64,000 nt of DNA from Corbicula japonica (taxonomy: Eukaryota; Mollusca; Bivalvia; Venerida; Cyrenidae), in the NCBI GenBank assembly GCA_038501625.1, contig JAZAYU010000365.1, positions 1 through 64,000 on the forward strand, written 5' to 3'. The notes beneath the pieces are model-generated. The model saw nothing but the letters and a program-made list of their open reading frames with translations. It searched no databases and was not told where the DNA came from. Within the stretch, counting starts at the first letter, position 1. Every line of letters begins with the position of its first letter. Of this stretch, positions 48,290 through 58,766 are shown one piece after another. Made by a program: the position numbers and the translations under genes.

Positions 48290-51200
48290 GATAATAAAGA
48301 TGTCATTGTAATTAGAGGCAGACATTGCTTTTATTAAACTACAGTCTAAGATAACGTGTACTGTGTTGTTTCCAACTTACGTTTGAATGATTATTTTAAC
48401 CACAGATTCATTTCTTTATCTCCGTATCTTCTGTGAATCGTTCTACATTTACAGCTACACGTACCCGCTGTTATTTATCCAGCAATCACTTATGCAAGTT
48501 TTGTCGCTGATATCAATATTTGATTAAAAATTAATATATTTGCAGTTCGAGTTCACTATTGCTACAATGTATTTCTCAACAAGTGTTTCATAAATTTCAT
48601 TTATTTATGAATAATTTAGAAATACTATTTTACCACGCTTTTAGTAAAAACCATTATTAATTTAAAACAAAAAGGATAAAAAGTTTAAAACAATATTATT
48701 CAACGCTATACATGTTTGGTGATTAACCCTTTTACAGTTGATCGATATGCTTACTATTGCACAAATGTAGCAGTGCCCAAGGTTATAAAGCTGAGCATGG
48801 AAACCAGTCTCAAATCTCAAGCATCTGATTGGCTGAAATGGCGACCAGTCGCCATTTCAGCCAATCAGATGCTTGAGATTTGAGACTGGTTTCCAAACTC
48901 AGCTTTATAACCTTCAACCCTGGTGTTTAAGAGTTTAATTGAGTTCTTGCTCTTTTGACTTCCACGTGTTCTGATACCAGAAGGAAAATGAATTTTCCGA
49001 CGTTTGAACATAGTGAATTAGTTGGAAAATGGTTTCCCCTGATTGGTCACACTCTACTTGTTTTGTAGTCACGTTACCAGTGGTCACTTCGTTAGGTCCG
49101 TGTTAGGTATTGTCATTCAGCGTTGGACACTTCAAGTGTACAGTTTTAACTTTACTTTTGATTTTAGGAAATTAATTTCCATTAGAACCAGATCAGTAAT
49201 ATAACAGTAATTTTATGTCAATGAATAGAGCTTCTAGAAACACAGATACATTGTAACGATTAGACATTCATTCGTGTATGAAGAACAATATATGTACAAG
49301 TTATGTGTATGTTTCCGTTGATTGATGTTAAGATGGTGTTTCAGATTGATGTTAAGATGGTGTTTGTTTTGTATATGTATTGAAAGATGGATGACTGAAA
49401 TGTACAGAGCAATGTCCAAACGCTCCTATAAGCAATGTCCAAACGCTCCTATACAAATTAATAAATTATTAATTGAGTATTTGCTTACTTGTTGTAGTAA
49501 AGTAGGGACGGTGAGGTCTGGGGAAATCAAATACCTACTTCGTTGAAAGACGATGAAATAACCTTCCTATGTTTTGTGTGTTTGTATGCTTTTTGTTCAA
49601 CATTGATGGCTTGGGTTAAACTCCGAGAGAATACTCCTGGTATATTTCACTCACTTTTTAGAAACACTATTTCATAATACGTGGTAAATCAAACGTGAAA
49701 TATTAAATCTTACAGGACCAAATTTACGCCGCTTTAAGCGAAAAAAATGAATCCTCGGACGCCGTGTACTACTTTAACAAAATTACTGGATGTTAAGTTG
49801 TTAACTTTATCAGATATTTATGCTGGTAGAAATTGTTAAAATAGATGAAAAAGAAACATTTAAAGCCACCGAACACGACAAATACGAAAATATTGCAGGA
49901 CCGGTCTAATTGTACATATTCACAGGAATTTAAATAAATGCTTATAACTGTCCTCACTAGCCCCGGATTCATACATGTAGTATCTCAATACATATTTACA
50001 CTAATAATCAGTACAATTTTGATCAATTCCAAACGATGGTGTGCATAAGACAGAGAACATGAAACTTTCAATCCGGTATTTTCAGATTTATACCATTCAA
50101 TGTTCAGCGGAATATGGTCCCAAGATAGAGGCAATATTCCTCAACGAAAAAGCAATGGGAGAAACTAGACAGAATACAATTTTGACAAGGGATCTAAGAA
50201 TAAAAATACTGCACATAAAAATGCTTCTAGTCAACTTTTAATTTTAAATGCTTTTGTTTTATAGGTGCTAACAAACGTACCTCCTTTGTGAAAACATAAT
50301 TTATTTCTTTAGGATAAACGTTCAAAAGTCATAATAGTGTATTTGCTGGTAAGACATTAACAGTTTCTTTACCTCACTGATGTTTTCAACAGCCGCTTCA
50401 CATTCTTCTATGTTGCGTAGAACTTTGCCGTCTTGAAGCACCTTTATCATGTCGCCAAGATACTCGCTCATTGTGGTTTTATCAAGTTCGTGTGTAGGGT
50501 TTCTAAATATGGCCTCTATATCGCTTCGCACCTAAAAATGTAAATTCTCTCTCTCTCTCTCTCTCTCTCTTCTAGTAATAATAACAATAATATTGATGTT
50601 AAAGTGCAATACAAGAGGTCAAAGTGCAATTCAATAACTCGTATGATTGTCAGCGCAGTTTTTCCATGGGTAAGAAGAAAGAAAAATATGTTGTTACATG
50701 TAGTAACGCAGATTTCAATACTCAGTATATGAATTCTCGATAATCGTTTGAAATGGCACTCAGTATCAAACATCCGAAAATAACATACTATTAGAAAGTC
50801 TTAAAATAGAAAGTCATAAGTGAACAATTGGTAATACATATATTGAACTTAATAAAATGAAGTTAAAATATTAAAACGAATATAAGATGATTTACTTTGC
50901 AAAATACATCTTTGCCATTTATTCTGTGCTGAAGATGTCGATGAAACGCTTTGTTGTTGATCAGAACGTGCAACAATCCTGTACAATCAATTTCTGTCGG
51001 ACCAATCTTCTTCAGATATCCTGGAAAACTGATAAAACATTTGGCGACTTCCCAGGCATCTGAACACCATTTGGAAACATCAGTATTTTTCCAACAGGGA
51101 GTTGGAGGCTTGAATTTATAACGATCCAGTATTGAATCGTATATAAATCCACAAACGTTATTAGGACATGTTCTCCGATTTGTTCCATTCTCAGTACAGG

Positions 51201-51453
51201 GACAATCTTTTTGTTTATAGCGGCATTGCTGTCCTACCCTTCTAGTTGAAGCATGATAGGGCAGTAAGTTTACTAAAGAGCATCGGTTGCATTTTTTGTT
51301 TTTCACTGACCACATCAATTCAGTGTGCTGGAGCTGAACAACTCTGTCAACAAAGGGACATAATCCATCGCGAAGATACTTAATTGCATATGTAGCGGTT
51401 GTCCAGTTTTCAGATAATTGAGACCGTCTTCTTCTCGGGATCATATTGGACAT
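36663..51453 (-). CDS. HEPN-like (DZIP3/DUF4559-type) domain fused to an eIF2-alpha-family protein kinase (10 exons, 598 aa)
   Basis: Exons on the minus strand: 51453-50896, 50531-50373, 47513-47462, 44601-44505, 42947-42825, 41348-41205, 38878-38638, 38399-38259, 38004-37840, 36779-36663; all introns are GT-AG and the phases match. Residues 1-239: a DZIP3/CXorf38-like domain ([18 protein letters not shown], Cys pairs, [30 protein letters not shown], then FRNPTHEL where relatives carry an Arg/His HEPN motif). Residues 240-288: acidic linker ([20 protein letters not shown]). Residues about 290-590: kinase with GRGAYGVV, Lys323, Glu340, [27 protein letters not shown] (454-458), DFG (474-476), GTSFYRSPE, and [12 protein letters not shown] with Thr533 at the position of PKR Thr487, which contacts eIF2-alpha. 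All catalytic residues are present. It probably phosphorylates eIF2-alpha in response to a ligand sensed by the N-terminal domain; that is inference. A splice acceptor sits 2 nt before the ATG, so an upstream exon is expected. Confidence 0.92.
39284..40681. mobile_element. Remnant of a TACAGT-ended element split by the 1.2-kb repeat
   Basis: The left flank ACAGTAAAAACCTTCATTAAGACC and the right flank GGTGTTCTTTATAGCGAGATTTCATTGTAT look like inverted ends of one pogo/Tc1-like element, with TTAAGACCAC words on both sides. The repeat at 39338-40553 lies between them. Between kinase exons 7 and 6. Confidence 0.5.
39338..40553. mobile_element. 1.2-kb GTGACCTTGACC element, copy 1 (intronic)
   Basis: Starts ACTAGAATAATCACTGAAAG and TACCCCCACA; ends TTCGTTTGTGGGGGTA, giving short inverted ends. 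The interior has about seven imperfect units of roughly 120-140 bp, each with CAGTGACCTTGAC, CCCCA, GCCCCAAAGTCGAAC, TGACCTGTATCTTGT and CATGAGTTATCATC. No coding capacity. It matches the copy at 45172-46376 along its length and lies in the intron between kinase exons 6 and 7. Confidence 0.88.
40925..41010 (+). repeat. Interspersed repeat fragment (CCACCGAACACGACAAATA family)
   Basis: AGATGAAAAGGGAACTTTG, CCACCGAACACGACAAATA, GCAGGCTCGG; the inverse of 16575-16660. Intron between kinase exons 6 and 7, about 200 bp downstream of exon 6 in transcript sense. Confidence 0.75.
41565..41775. repeat. GATCCAGATC hairpin element (family B)
   Basis: CACTGTAGATCCAGATGAAC at the left faces GTTGATCTGGATTTACACTG at the right; an inner pair is ATCTGGATCTGCACTGG and AATATAGATCTTAATCAG. 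It lies between kinase exons 5 and 6. Confidence 0.8.
42538..42670. repeat. Interspersed repeat end (TGCATATCAGAGATGG variant)
   Basis: ATATGCATATCAGAGATGGCC, ACACAGCC, GGACGCCACAAACAATTAATG and GAGAACCCGAGG match the order in 23235-23400. Kinase intron 5. Confidence 0.65.
43301..43550. repeat. Short interspersed repeat ending in GGACGGACGGACG
   Basis: Starts ACTAGAATGTGTCC and GACACTGATGCCCCC; contains GGGCCATAACTCTGGTG, ATCATCTGTGCAAGTTTG and the GGACGGACGGACG run; ends CTATATGCCTCCCAC. A related fragment is at about 56855-56900. Kinase intron 4. Confidence 0.7.
43885..44235 (+). repeat. Interspersed repeat, long copy, with a chance open frame
   Basis: The first about 90 bp match the family at 16.6, 40.9 and 49.8 kb. 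The full length matches 49845-50195 (CCAAACGATGG, ATGTTCAGCGG, AACAATGGG). A 117-codon frame across it is on the strand opposite the host gene, is not conserved in the 49.8-kb copy, and has no known domain. Kinase intron 4, about 270 bp downstream of exon 4. Confidence 0.7.
45172..46376. mobile_element. 1.2-kb GTGACCTTGACC element, copy 2 (intronic)
   Basis: Same ends (ACTAGAAT...TACCCCCACA and TTCGTTTGTGGGGGTA) and the same internal unit order as 39338-40553, in the same orientation. The two copies flank kinase exons 4, 5 and 6. Differences are scattered point changes and small indels. Confidence 0.88.
47549..48175. mobile_element. TTAA-bounded foldback element in kinase intron 2
   Basis: Starts TTAAGGTATTGCGCCTTTCG and ends CGAAAGGCGCAATAACTTAA. 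The inner arms are inverted matches (ACAGTACAGAAAAATAGTTAG against CTATTTTTCTCTACTGTTC; AATTTATCACAAA against TTTGTGATAAATT). Same body family as 22602-23606 and 51600-52190. It begins 36 bp upstream (genomic right) of the acceptor side of exon 3 (47513). Confidence 0.87.
48249..48290. repeat. (TAA)n microsatellite
   Basis: About 14 uninterrupted TAA triplets in kinase intron 2. Confidence 0.95.
48774..48920. repeat. CCAAT-hairpin element (family A), near-perfect copy 15
   Basis: GCCCAAGGTTATAAAGCTGAG at the left, CTCAGCTTTATAACCTTC at the right, centre GGCGACCAGTCGCC. Arms are almost fully complementary, so it looks young. It lies in kinase intron 2 and would form a long hairpin in the pre-mRNA. 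Confidence 0.95.
49845..50195 (+). repeat. Interspersed repeat, second long copy
   Basis: GATGAAAAAGAAACATTTAAAG, CCACCGAACACGACAAATAC, GCAGGACCGG; then matches the 43.9-kb copy through CCAAACGATGG and ATGTTCAGCGG. It is about 180 bp from kinase exon 2 on the intron side. Confidence 0.7.
50545..50570. repeat. (CT)n microsatellite close to a kinase splice site
   Basis: About 13 TC units on the plus strand. On the transcript strand this is a GA run beginning 14 nt before the exon 2 acceptor (50531). Confidence 0.92.
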
Positions 51454-51599
51454 GACTAAAATATATATAAAAAACATGTTTAAGCTACGAAGTGTAAAAT
51501 GCTGTTTCTGTTTTTAGAAAACAATATACTGTACATGTCCTCGTTAAAAGAGGTTTACAAGTCAATATGATAACAGAAGTTTTTTTCATTTAAAAGGCC

Positions 51600-52190
51600 G
51601 CATGATGATGATAATGATTATCTTTATTTTGTTTATGGTAAGACACGTTTGAACAGTAAAAAAATAGCCAGATCTAAACATTCCCTTACTTCTATTTACA
51701 TAAATTCATAAATTATAAACAACACGAAACCTCATTTTAAATGCCCACATTAGTAATATGATACTGACAACAATACCTTGAGTCCTCGAAACTTACACTT
51801 GTAAACTTTATGTGATATTTGTAAACGTGTGTTTGACCTTCAATTTCCTGGTCGTTTTCTGGTCGCGTAACTCATTGATTTTTGTTTTAGTAGTTAAAGC
51901 GTTTTTACAAAGTACATGTAGCATTTTCTTTTCAGTATCATTACACTTACGTTGGGATATAAAATTAAGTTCTGTATTGCTTGGTTTTTGTGAATTTATG
52001 TAAATAGAATTTTATGGAATTTTTAGGTCTACCGTTTTTTTATTTACTTTTCTAACGTGTCTTACTGTATGCAAAATAAAGAAACATTAGTAACATTCAT
52101 TTGTGCAAAGTATCATTGAACGCCATTTTACCGTTATTGAGATTTTGATAATTTTCTTTTTATCGATGAACCTGTTGGGGAGGAGTGTTT
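51600..52190. repeat. Foldback element of the TTAA family, upstream of the kinase
   Basis: Inverted pair: TATTTACATAAATTCATAAATT (51710-) against GTGAATTTATGTAAATAG (51990-), and TAAGACACGTTTGAACAG against TTTCTAACGTGTCTTA. The right end GTTATTGAGATTTTGATAA and ATCGATGAAC match the 22.6-23.6-kb element. Confidence 0.75.
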
Positions 52191-52589
52191 CTTGCATACC
52201 AGATCAGGACATCCGGTGTTTTCACCCATGTAGGAAATTTCGATTCTACACCCCCCTATGTAGAATGAGTCACGCGCCTTATATGACGTCACGACGTCTT
52301 ACGCATTTATGAATGAACGATAGAATGTCTCGTATATCACTCCGCTTCTATAAAAAAGTAGTGCAAAGAAAAATCTATAGTCTCAATCATTCAGACGCTC
52401 TGATTTCGCAATGGCGATCAGTACGTCTGAAGACATCGTTCGTTAAAAAACCAGACACTCCAAAACGAGGCTTGTAATTCGGACATTAGTATGGAACGCC
52501 GTTGTTGTCATGTGGAATTATATTTTAGGCTGTCACCCTGTCAGCTTGAAATCGAAAAAACATATCCTACGGCGACACGCATTTTTAAA

Positions 52590-52830
52590 CTGTATTATTG
52601 CGCCCAAAGGCGCGTTCAAGTAAGCTGAGGAAGGCATTTAATTTGATGTTTAGAGTTGCTTTGTTTTTGTGTTTGGCTGTAGAATGTAGGGATATTTTTC
52701 AGGTAAAACTATTTTTACTGTTCTAACTTTTCTAAACGTATAAATAATAAACATACATAATAAGATTTATTTATGCAAAGTTTGACTGAACTGCATTTTT
52801 CCGCATTCTTCAATTTTTATCAATCACCGT
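52590..52830. repeat. Half copy of the TTAA foldback family
   Basis: ATTGCGCCCAAAGGCGC at the left, then TTGCTTTGTTTTTGTG, ATTTTTACTGTTCTAAC and TATGCAAAGTTTGACTGAAC in the family order. Only one arm is preserved. Confidence 0.6.
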
Positions 52831-53129
52831 ACAATGACAACTGCCATACCATATGTATGTTAGCATTCTGTTATTTCCTCCTTTTTTCATAGGAGCACTC
52901 CTCTTCACCAGAGTATAAGTTTTTTTTCGAATATGTTCACTTTCTTTTACCTCCATCATAGGAGATCGCTGTATTCAGCGTATGTTACCCCTACCATCAT
53001 ATTCATGATATCACCAAGTATATATCAACATCACCACCGAGTATTTACACACATATATCTATATACAATGCATACAGTTACATCTGACAGGTGCATAGAA
53101 CTATAGAGAGATAGCTTTTAGATACATAT

Positions 53130-53380
53130 ACCGGGTGCGCTACCATAACTCTTTTCGAAGAGAGAGACCATCTGATTCTTTAACGCGCTCGGTGTAAAGC
53201 ATCGATACACACACTGAAATTCTACTTCCTGGAAGTGAACCAGTACTTAGATGGGTGGGAAACACCAGACGTATAATACAGAAATTACCAGTGCCGTGTT
53301 CGGGATTCGAACTCACGACCGTCGGATTGGCAGACCAACGCGTTACCACTGGACCACCCGTCCACCCATACAACGTGACA
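53130..53380 (-). mobile_element. tRNA-derived SINE with Gly-like anticodon arm
   Basis: Minus strand from about 53370: GGGTGGACGGGTGGTCCAGTGG (A box TGGTCCAGTGG), GGTCTGCCAATCC, then GTGAGTTCGAATCCC (B box). A non-tRNA body of about 170 bp follows, containing CACCCATCTAAGTACTGG and TCTCTTCGAAAAG. The body and the mismatched acceptor stem argue against a tRNA gene. Confidence 0.8.
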
Positions 53381-53389
53381 GTCTAAAAC

Positions 53390-54164
53390 CATAATAACGA
53401 AGAGGCAGCAACGGCGTGCCATATACTTGCATTCATTTATGTAAAATGGGGTAGGCAAGTACTTAAACGTCATTTGTTTATATTAAATCCTATACCTGAT
53501 TTTGTAGCTCGATATCATATCACCTAAATTTCACTTTGCCCAGTGTGGGAGAAATACGGTTAAAGCACTGTTTACAAATTTCATTAGAAATCGCGATTGA
53601 TTTTGGATTTGTTTACCATACAAAAGCGCCACCTGTCGGTCAGATTTTTTATATAGCGATGTCTCTAGACGTTCGTCAGAGCAGTGTGACACTGATCAAT
53701 GACAGAACGTCTAGATGATCTAGACTAACAAATTTACAGAAATATACCCCAAAATGCGCAAAATAAATTCGGTATGCAAGAAGTATCATTCACTTATGCT
53801 GGGTTATGATTGTGTGATCCAGCCCTCGTGAAATATGCACTTAGGCGGTAACTCGATTATTGTACGGGAATTTAAGAAAGGAGAAAGGTCCAATCAGTGT
53901 TTTTTTTATTTCTACGGAGCTTTTTGTCAACGAGTTGCTAGTACCTATCCTATTTTGCTTGACAACGTCATTAAGCTAGTTTTCTTCTGTTTGTTTCATT
54001 TAGTGTTTGCTTGTTGTACAACCTGGTTTAAACTACTTGTTTAACCTCTGCACATCCGATTGCAAAATGTTTTCCAATTGACAACTCCTCAGGTTTTCGT
54101 TTTCGTTAATATTTTGAAATTTATTGTGTTGTTATTGTATTATATCTATTTATCTCTTTTACCT
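53390..54164. other. Non-coding stretch
   Basis: No gene recognised. A short inverted pair CTAGACGTTC (about 53666) / GAACGTCTAG (about 53706) suggests an element end. Confidence 0.4.
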
Positions 54165-54184
54165 GTTTTTTTTTTGTTTTTTTT

Positions 54185-54216
<32 letters not shown>
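54165..54216. repeat. Poly-T/poly-G tract
   Basis: Uninterrupted T-rich then G-rich run (about 18 G), similar to the tract at 1885. Confidence 0.95.
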
Positions 54217-55942
54217 GTTTATCTGCGTTATTGCTTTATTTAAATATTTACTTCTCTCATGCATCGATGAAGTGCGTGTACCACTTCACTCTATGATCAT
54301 TAGATTTGCATGTCACCCAATACTTTTATACATGTATAGACAAAACGTAAAGGAAAACCATTTATTCTATCAATAGAAAACGGAATTTCCCAAAGTGTTT
54401 TTTTTATTTTTCGAAAAAAAAGTTTTTTTCCATAATTTCAGTTGAAATGACTTTGTTAAGTTATTTATCACTGATTCAATGTCAGATGGATAAGGAAGTG
54501 AAACTGTGACATTGCCAACCGATCGGTTGTTATTGTGTTTCATATATGTTAATATTATCGAACGTTTTTTCTTGTGTCTTGAATTTTGCTTATATATTAC
54601 ACATTATATAGCACAAAATAACGAGTTATTTGACCATTTAACCTATAACAAGACAAATATAATAACATTGAAAACGAAATTAAGACGTCAGAAGAAACAA
54701 ATTAATCGAGGGTTTAATCATTGAGTTATCAAAGAAGGATTTAATGTATAACGGCATTACCTGATTTGTGGAAAACCTGCTCGATTTAATCCGCCAAAAG
54801 TGTTAATGACATTTCAGAACAGTGCGAATTTAAGCATAAAGTGCAATCATCTTATGGTTGTTTAAAACTAATTCAAATATGTAATAATATATTAAATATA
54901 GTTTAACTCCGTGTACAGCTAGACGTATAAACGGAAATAACTTACTTTTTAAGTATCCTCTTTATAAATGCAGACAGTTTTGTTCAATTGGTTAACTACA
55001 AATTTAGATTTCAGTTAGACTTTGGCATGCAACCAAAAATATCAAACACGATGTGCGGCGACTATCATAATCGTTGAGAAGCAGCGGGAAAGTTTAAATG
55101 ACAGAACGTTGTTCATTGTTAATACCGCCTTCAGGTTGCTATACTTTAGGTCACACCTTTTGTTATTGTTTCAACATCCGCAAAGGGAATAAACATAAAG
55201 GAAAAAATTGATTGACAGCAAATCCTAATTTGAAAGTAAATTTTCTGATGAAAATTTAGGTTCCTGTGCTCATACACACTATATGCACATGCACCCACAT
55301 TGATTTATATACATACAATACACAACAAGTTATATATAAAACATGTTTAAAAACATTCAAAAGATGATTATTAAACATACCTTTTGTGCATGATATCTCT
55401 TATATTTTTCAGTCTACATGAAAATAATTTTTAAAAATATGTCCAAATGCCATGATGCCCAAGGGGGTAGCCAAACTTGCCCCGCATCGAGGCAAGTTTG
55501 GCCTGTTTGATCTTATTACTTCGAAAACAAATAACCATTTTTTGTAAGAAAAATTTATAAAATTTGTAGAGAATTACATTATGAATCTTTAATAGATTGC
55601 ATGCTTTTAAAAAAGGGGCTGTACTAGCCCCGGTCTCCCATAATGTATAATTTGCATATCATCAGGAATTTATTATATTACCACACGGAAGTTTTAAGGT
55701 AGAATTTTAGCCATCTGGTAAGTATGAATTTAACATGTAGATTTTTTTTTCAATATTTTACGAAAAACGCATTTAGTTATTTATTTATCGAAATCAATCA
55801 AAAAATTAATTAGCACTGACATAAAATTCTGTGAATACGAATGTGATGTATGGCGAAGCCATTCACTATGTTTATCCTGATAATGCCAAAAGGGAGTCCT
55901 CGATCCCCGAATTCCGGACGGGATGCCCCCTTTCGAGCATTG
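54217..55942. other. Non-coding, AT-rich stretch
   Basis: No gene or clear element. A CTTGCCCCGCATCGAGGCAAG hairpin lies at about 55480-55500. Confidence 0.45.
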
Positions 55943-56026
55943 GTGAAGCTAATTTGGCCTAGAGCCAATCAGATGTTTGAGATTTAAGACTGGTCTCCAA
56001 ACTTAGTTTAATGATCTTGGGCCCTG
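55943..56026. repeat. CCAAT-hairpin element (family A), right arm only
   Basis: AGAGCCAATCAGATGTTTGAG, AGACTGGTCTCCAAAC, AGTTTAATGATCTTGGGCCC; no left arm is found. Confidence 0.78.
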
Positions 56027-56279
56027 TAGATTTTTAGTGAGTTTTTTTCTTCTTTATTCTTGTTTGAAAACTGCTCCTGTGAAATATGCTTAATAAATGA
56101 TTAAAACGAAGAACAAAGATCGTTTTCCCTTTTCACCTTTTGGTCTTAAAATATGTGTCGATCGGGTAATGATGAACTCGAAATATGGCCAAAATTTATA
56201 TTTAAGCTATGCCTTTGTTTTGTTAAAAGCTGCTATTCACTCTAATCATTTTATACACCATGCTCTCTCTCTCTTCCTC

Positions 56280-56460
56280 TATTCTTCTTGACTGTTTGGT
56301 GAGGCTGTATTTTCTGAATGTGGCATTTCCTGATATGCATATCTCACTTACAAACTTACATCGCCACCATTCTTCATCAACATCGCCACCTGTCATCATC
56401 GGCATCAACACCATTCAACATCAAAATCGCCACCAATCATCAAAAACGCCACCATAATGC
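56280..56460. repeat. Interspersed repeat end followed by a CATCGCCAC satellite block
   Basis: GGTGAGGCTGTATTTTCTG and GATATGCATATCTCAC belong to the TGCATATCAGGAATCG family (inverse). About 100 bp of CATCGCCACC/CATCAACACC repeats follow, sharing TCATCATCGGCATCAACACC with 57390-57460. Confidence 0.75.
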
Positions 56461-57224
56461 TTGTAGCTACTATCTACAGTTATGACTAGTTTTAAAAAAC
56501 TTGATAATCTTGTGCGCCCGAAATATGAAGACATGACAGATTATTAGGTGATCGAGATTTGTATCGGTTTGTCTCAAATGTCGTATAGCCATATATACGG
56601 ATGAGTGAAACTCTAAGCCTTCCACTTCGTTGGGAGCATAAAAACTTTTTGAGTGATACTGCACGAACTTTCAATAAACAGTTAGCCCGGCGACAAACTT
56701 TGGCACCCAAGTATATCAAGTGCACGTGAATAAATTCAAAAATTACAAACTAACAATTAAATACAACTGCAGAAGAACAATTATTAAAACAGTAACTATA
56801 AGCATGATTAATTGAAAGAGTAAACAATATAAAGTTAAGATATCTTCACAAAAAACTAGAGATGTGTGGTCACAGATGTCCCCACTCTCAGTTGCCATTG
56901 TTAAAAGCCAATATTATGGTCACTGTACAATTTACTTCAGAAATACAAGATAAAGACTATAGTGTGTTGTTGTGTTTAACATCAAGGTTTATCGTGCTAT
57001 CAAGTTAAAATAACTTCCGTCAAAAGATAAAAAAAAAACAATATACGCTCAAAGTATCAGTAGGAAAAAAAATAAGTCAATTTAAACAACGGGAGATATT
57101 CCGGTCACAGTTACATTACACTTACGAACTACTTCCGGTACACGTGATGGTCAACAAACTACTAAAGTTGTATTACTTTGGCTAATATAGTTTAGGAGTT
57201 ACGTGCAACCATTTACCGCCAGGA
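56461..57224. other. Non-coding stretch between satellite blocks
   Basis: No gene recognised. It contains a fragment of the GTGT(G)GTC...CAGATGTCCCCAC type at about 56858-56885. Confidence 0.45.
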
Positions 57225-58575
57225 TATCCACCATACATAAACGACACGGCCACCATTTAACGTCAAGCTACTCACCAATCGACAACATTCATCATCAACA
57301 TCGCCACAATTGACATTCAACATAACCAACATTTATCATCAACATCGCCAACGAACATTATCAACATCGCCACAATTCTTCATCAACATCGCCACCTGTC
57401 ATCATCGGCATCAACACCATTCAACATCAAAATCGCCACCAATCATCAAAAAACGCCACCATTCATCAACAACATCGCCACAAAACGTACAAAATCAATA
57501 TCGCCATCATTCATAATCAACATCAAACCATTTATTATCAGCATCGCCATAAGTCACCGCCAACATTGCCACCGAAAAACACCAACATCACCATCATCGC
57601 CACTCTTCATAAACGACATCATCACCACTTATCACAGTCATCGCTACAAGCAATCATGAAAACCGCCATCGGTCATCATCGACATCATTCAACATTAACA
57701 TCGCCACCAGTCATTATCAACACTGCCACTGTTTATCGCCGACATCGCCACCTTTTATTATAAATATTGCCATTGTAAATCCTCTACATCGCCACCGTCC
57801 ATCATGAAATCGCTACAATTTATCATCGACATCGCCACCGTTCATCATCAACATCTCCTCCATTCATTATCGACATCGTCACTGAATATCATCGAAATCG
57901 CCACCATTAATCATCTACATCACCACCATTGATATTTAACATAATCAACATTTATCATCAACATCGCCACTGTTCATCACAGATACCGCGACCGTTCATC
58001 ATCAACATCGCCCCCGAATTTCATCAACAACGTCACTATTCTAAATCATCATTTCCATTATCATTCATCAACACCGCCACCGTTCATCACCAACATTGCC
58101 AAAATGCACCATCAACATTGCCAGAATTGATCATCAACATTGCGAGCATTCATCATTAACATCGCCACCAGTCGTCATTTACATCGCCAGCGAACATCAT
58201 CAATATCGCGACCATTCTTCATCAACATCGCCGCTATTCATCATCAGCATTAACAACAATCATCATTAATATCGCCACCATTGTCATCAACATCGCAATC
58301 ATTCATCGGCAACAACGCCATCATACACTATCAACGTCGCCACCATTCAGCATAAACATCGCAATCATTAATCATCAACATCGTCACCATTCATCATCAA
58401 CATCGCCAACATCGCCACATTTATAAGCAACATCGCCACCATTCATCATGAACATCGTCAACATTTATCATCAACATCGTCACTATTCATCATAAACATT
58501 GCCACAAATCATCATCAACATCGCCACCATTTATCGTGAACATTGCCACCTTTTATCATTAATAACGCCAATATT
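57225..58575. repeat. Degenerate CATCAACATCGCCACCATT satellite, 1.35 kb
   Basis: Roughly 20-24-bp units built from CATCATCAACATCGCCACCATT, with many substitutions, about 60 units. Three-base phasing (CAT, CAA, CAC) creates His/Ile/Asn-rich reading frames that are not genes. Confidence 0.93.
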
Positions 58576-58766
58576 TAAAATTTGATCTAGTAACTTTTAG
58601 AAACGGAAAAGTGAATTTATTTAGAAACTTTAATCAGTGTTCGTTTGGTATTCACCTGGGATTTATTGACTACTACGCTACAAAATTTATCTTGATGTTC
58701 TGTTCATTTATTTTAGTTTGTTTTAACTTATTTGAGATTTGAAGTAGAATGGCATTCGAACCCGTG

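Larger units (their letters stand above)
51456..53125. other. Upstream flank or first intron of the kinase gene
   Basis: No exon is evident. It holds TTAA-type foldback remnants (below). Because exon 1 as placed begins at a splice acceptor, this stretch is probably intronic. Confidence 0.5.

Noticed and set aside
57310..58159. His/Ile-rich frames in the CATCGCCAC satellite
   Set aside because: Three-base periodicity of the satellite keeps the frames open; no conserved protein features.
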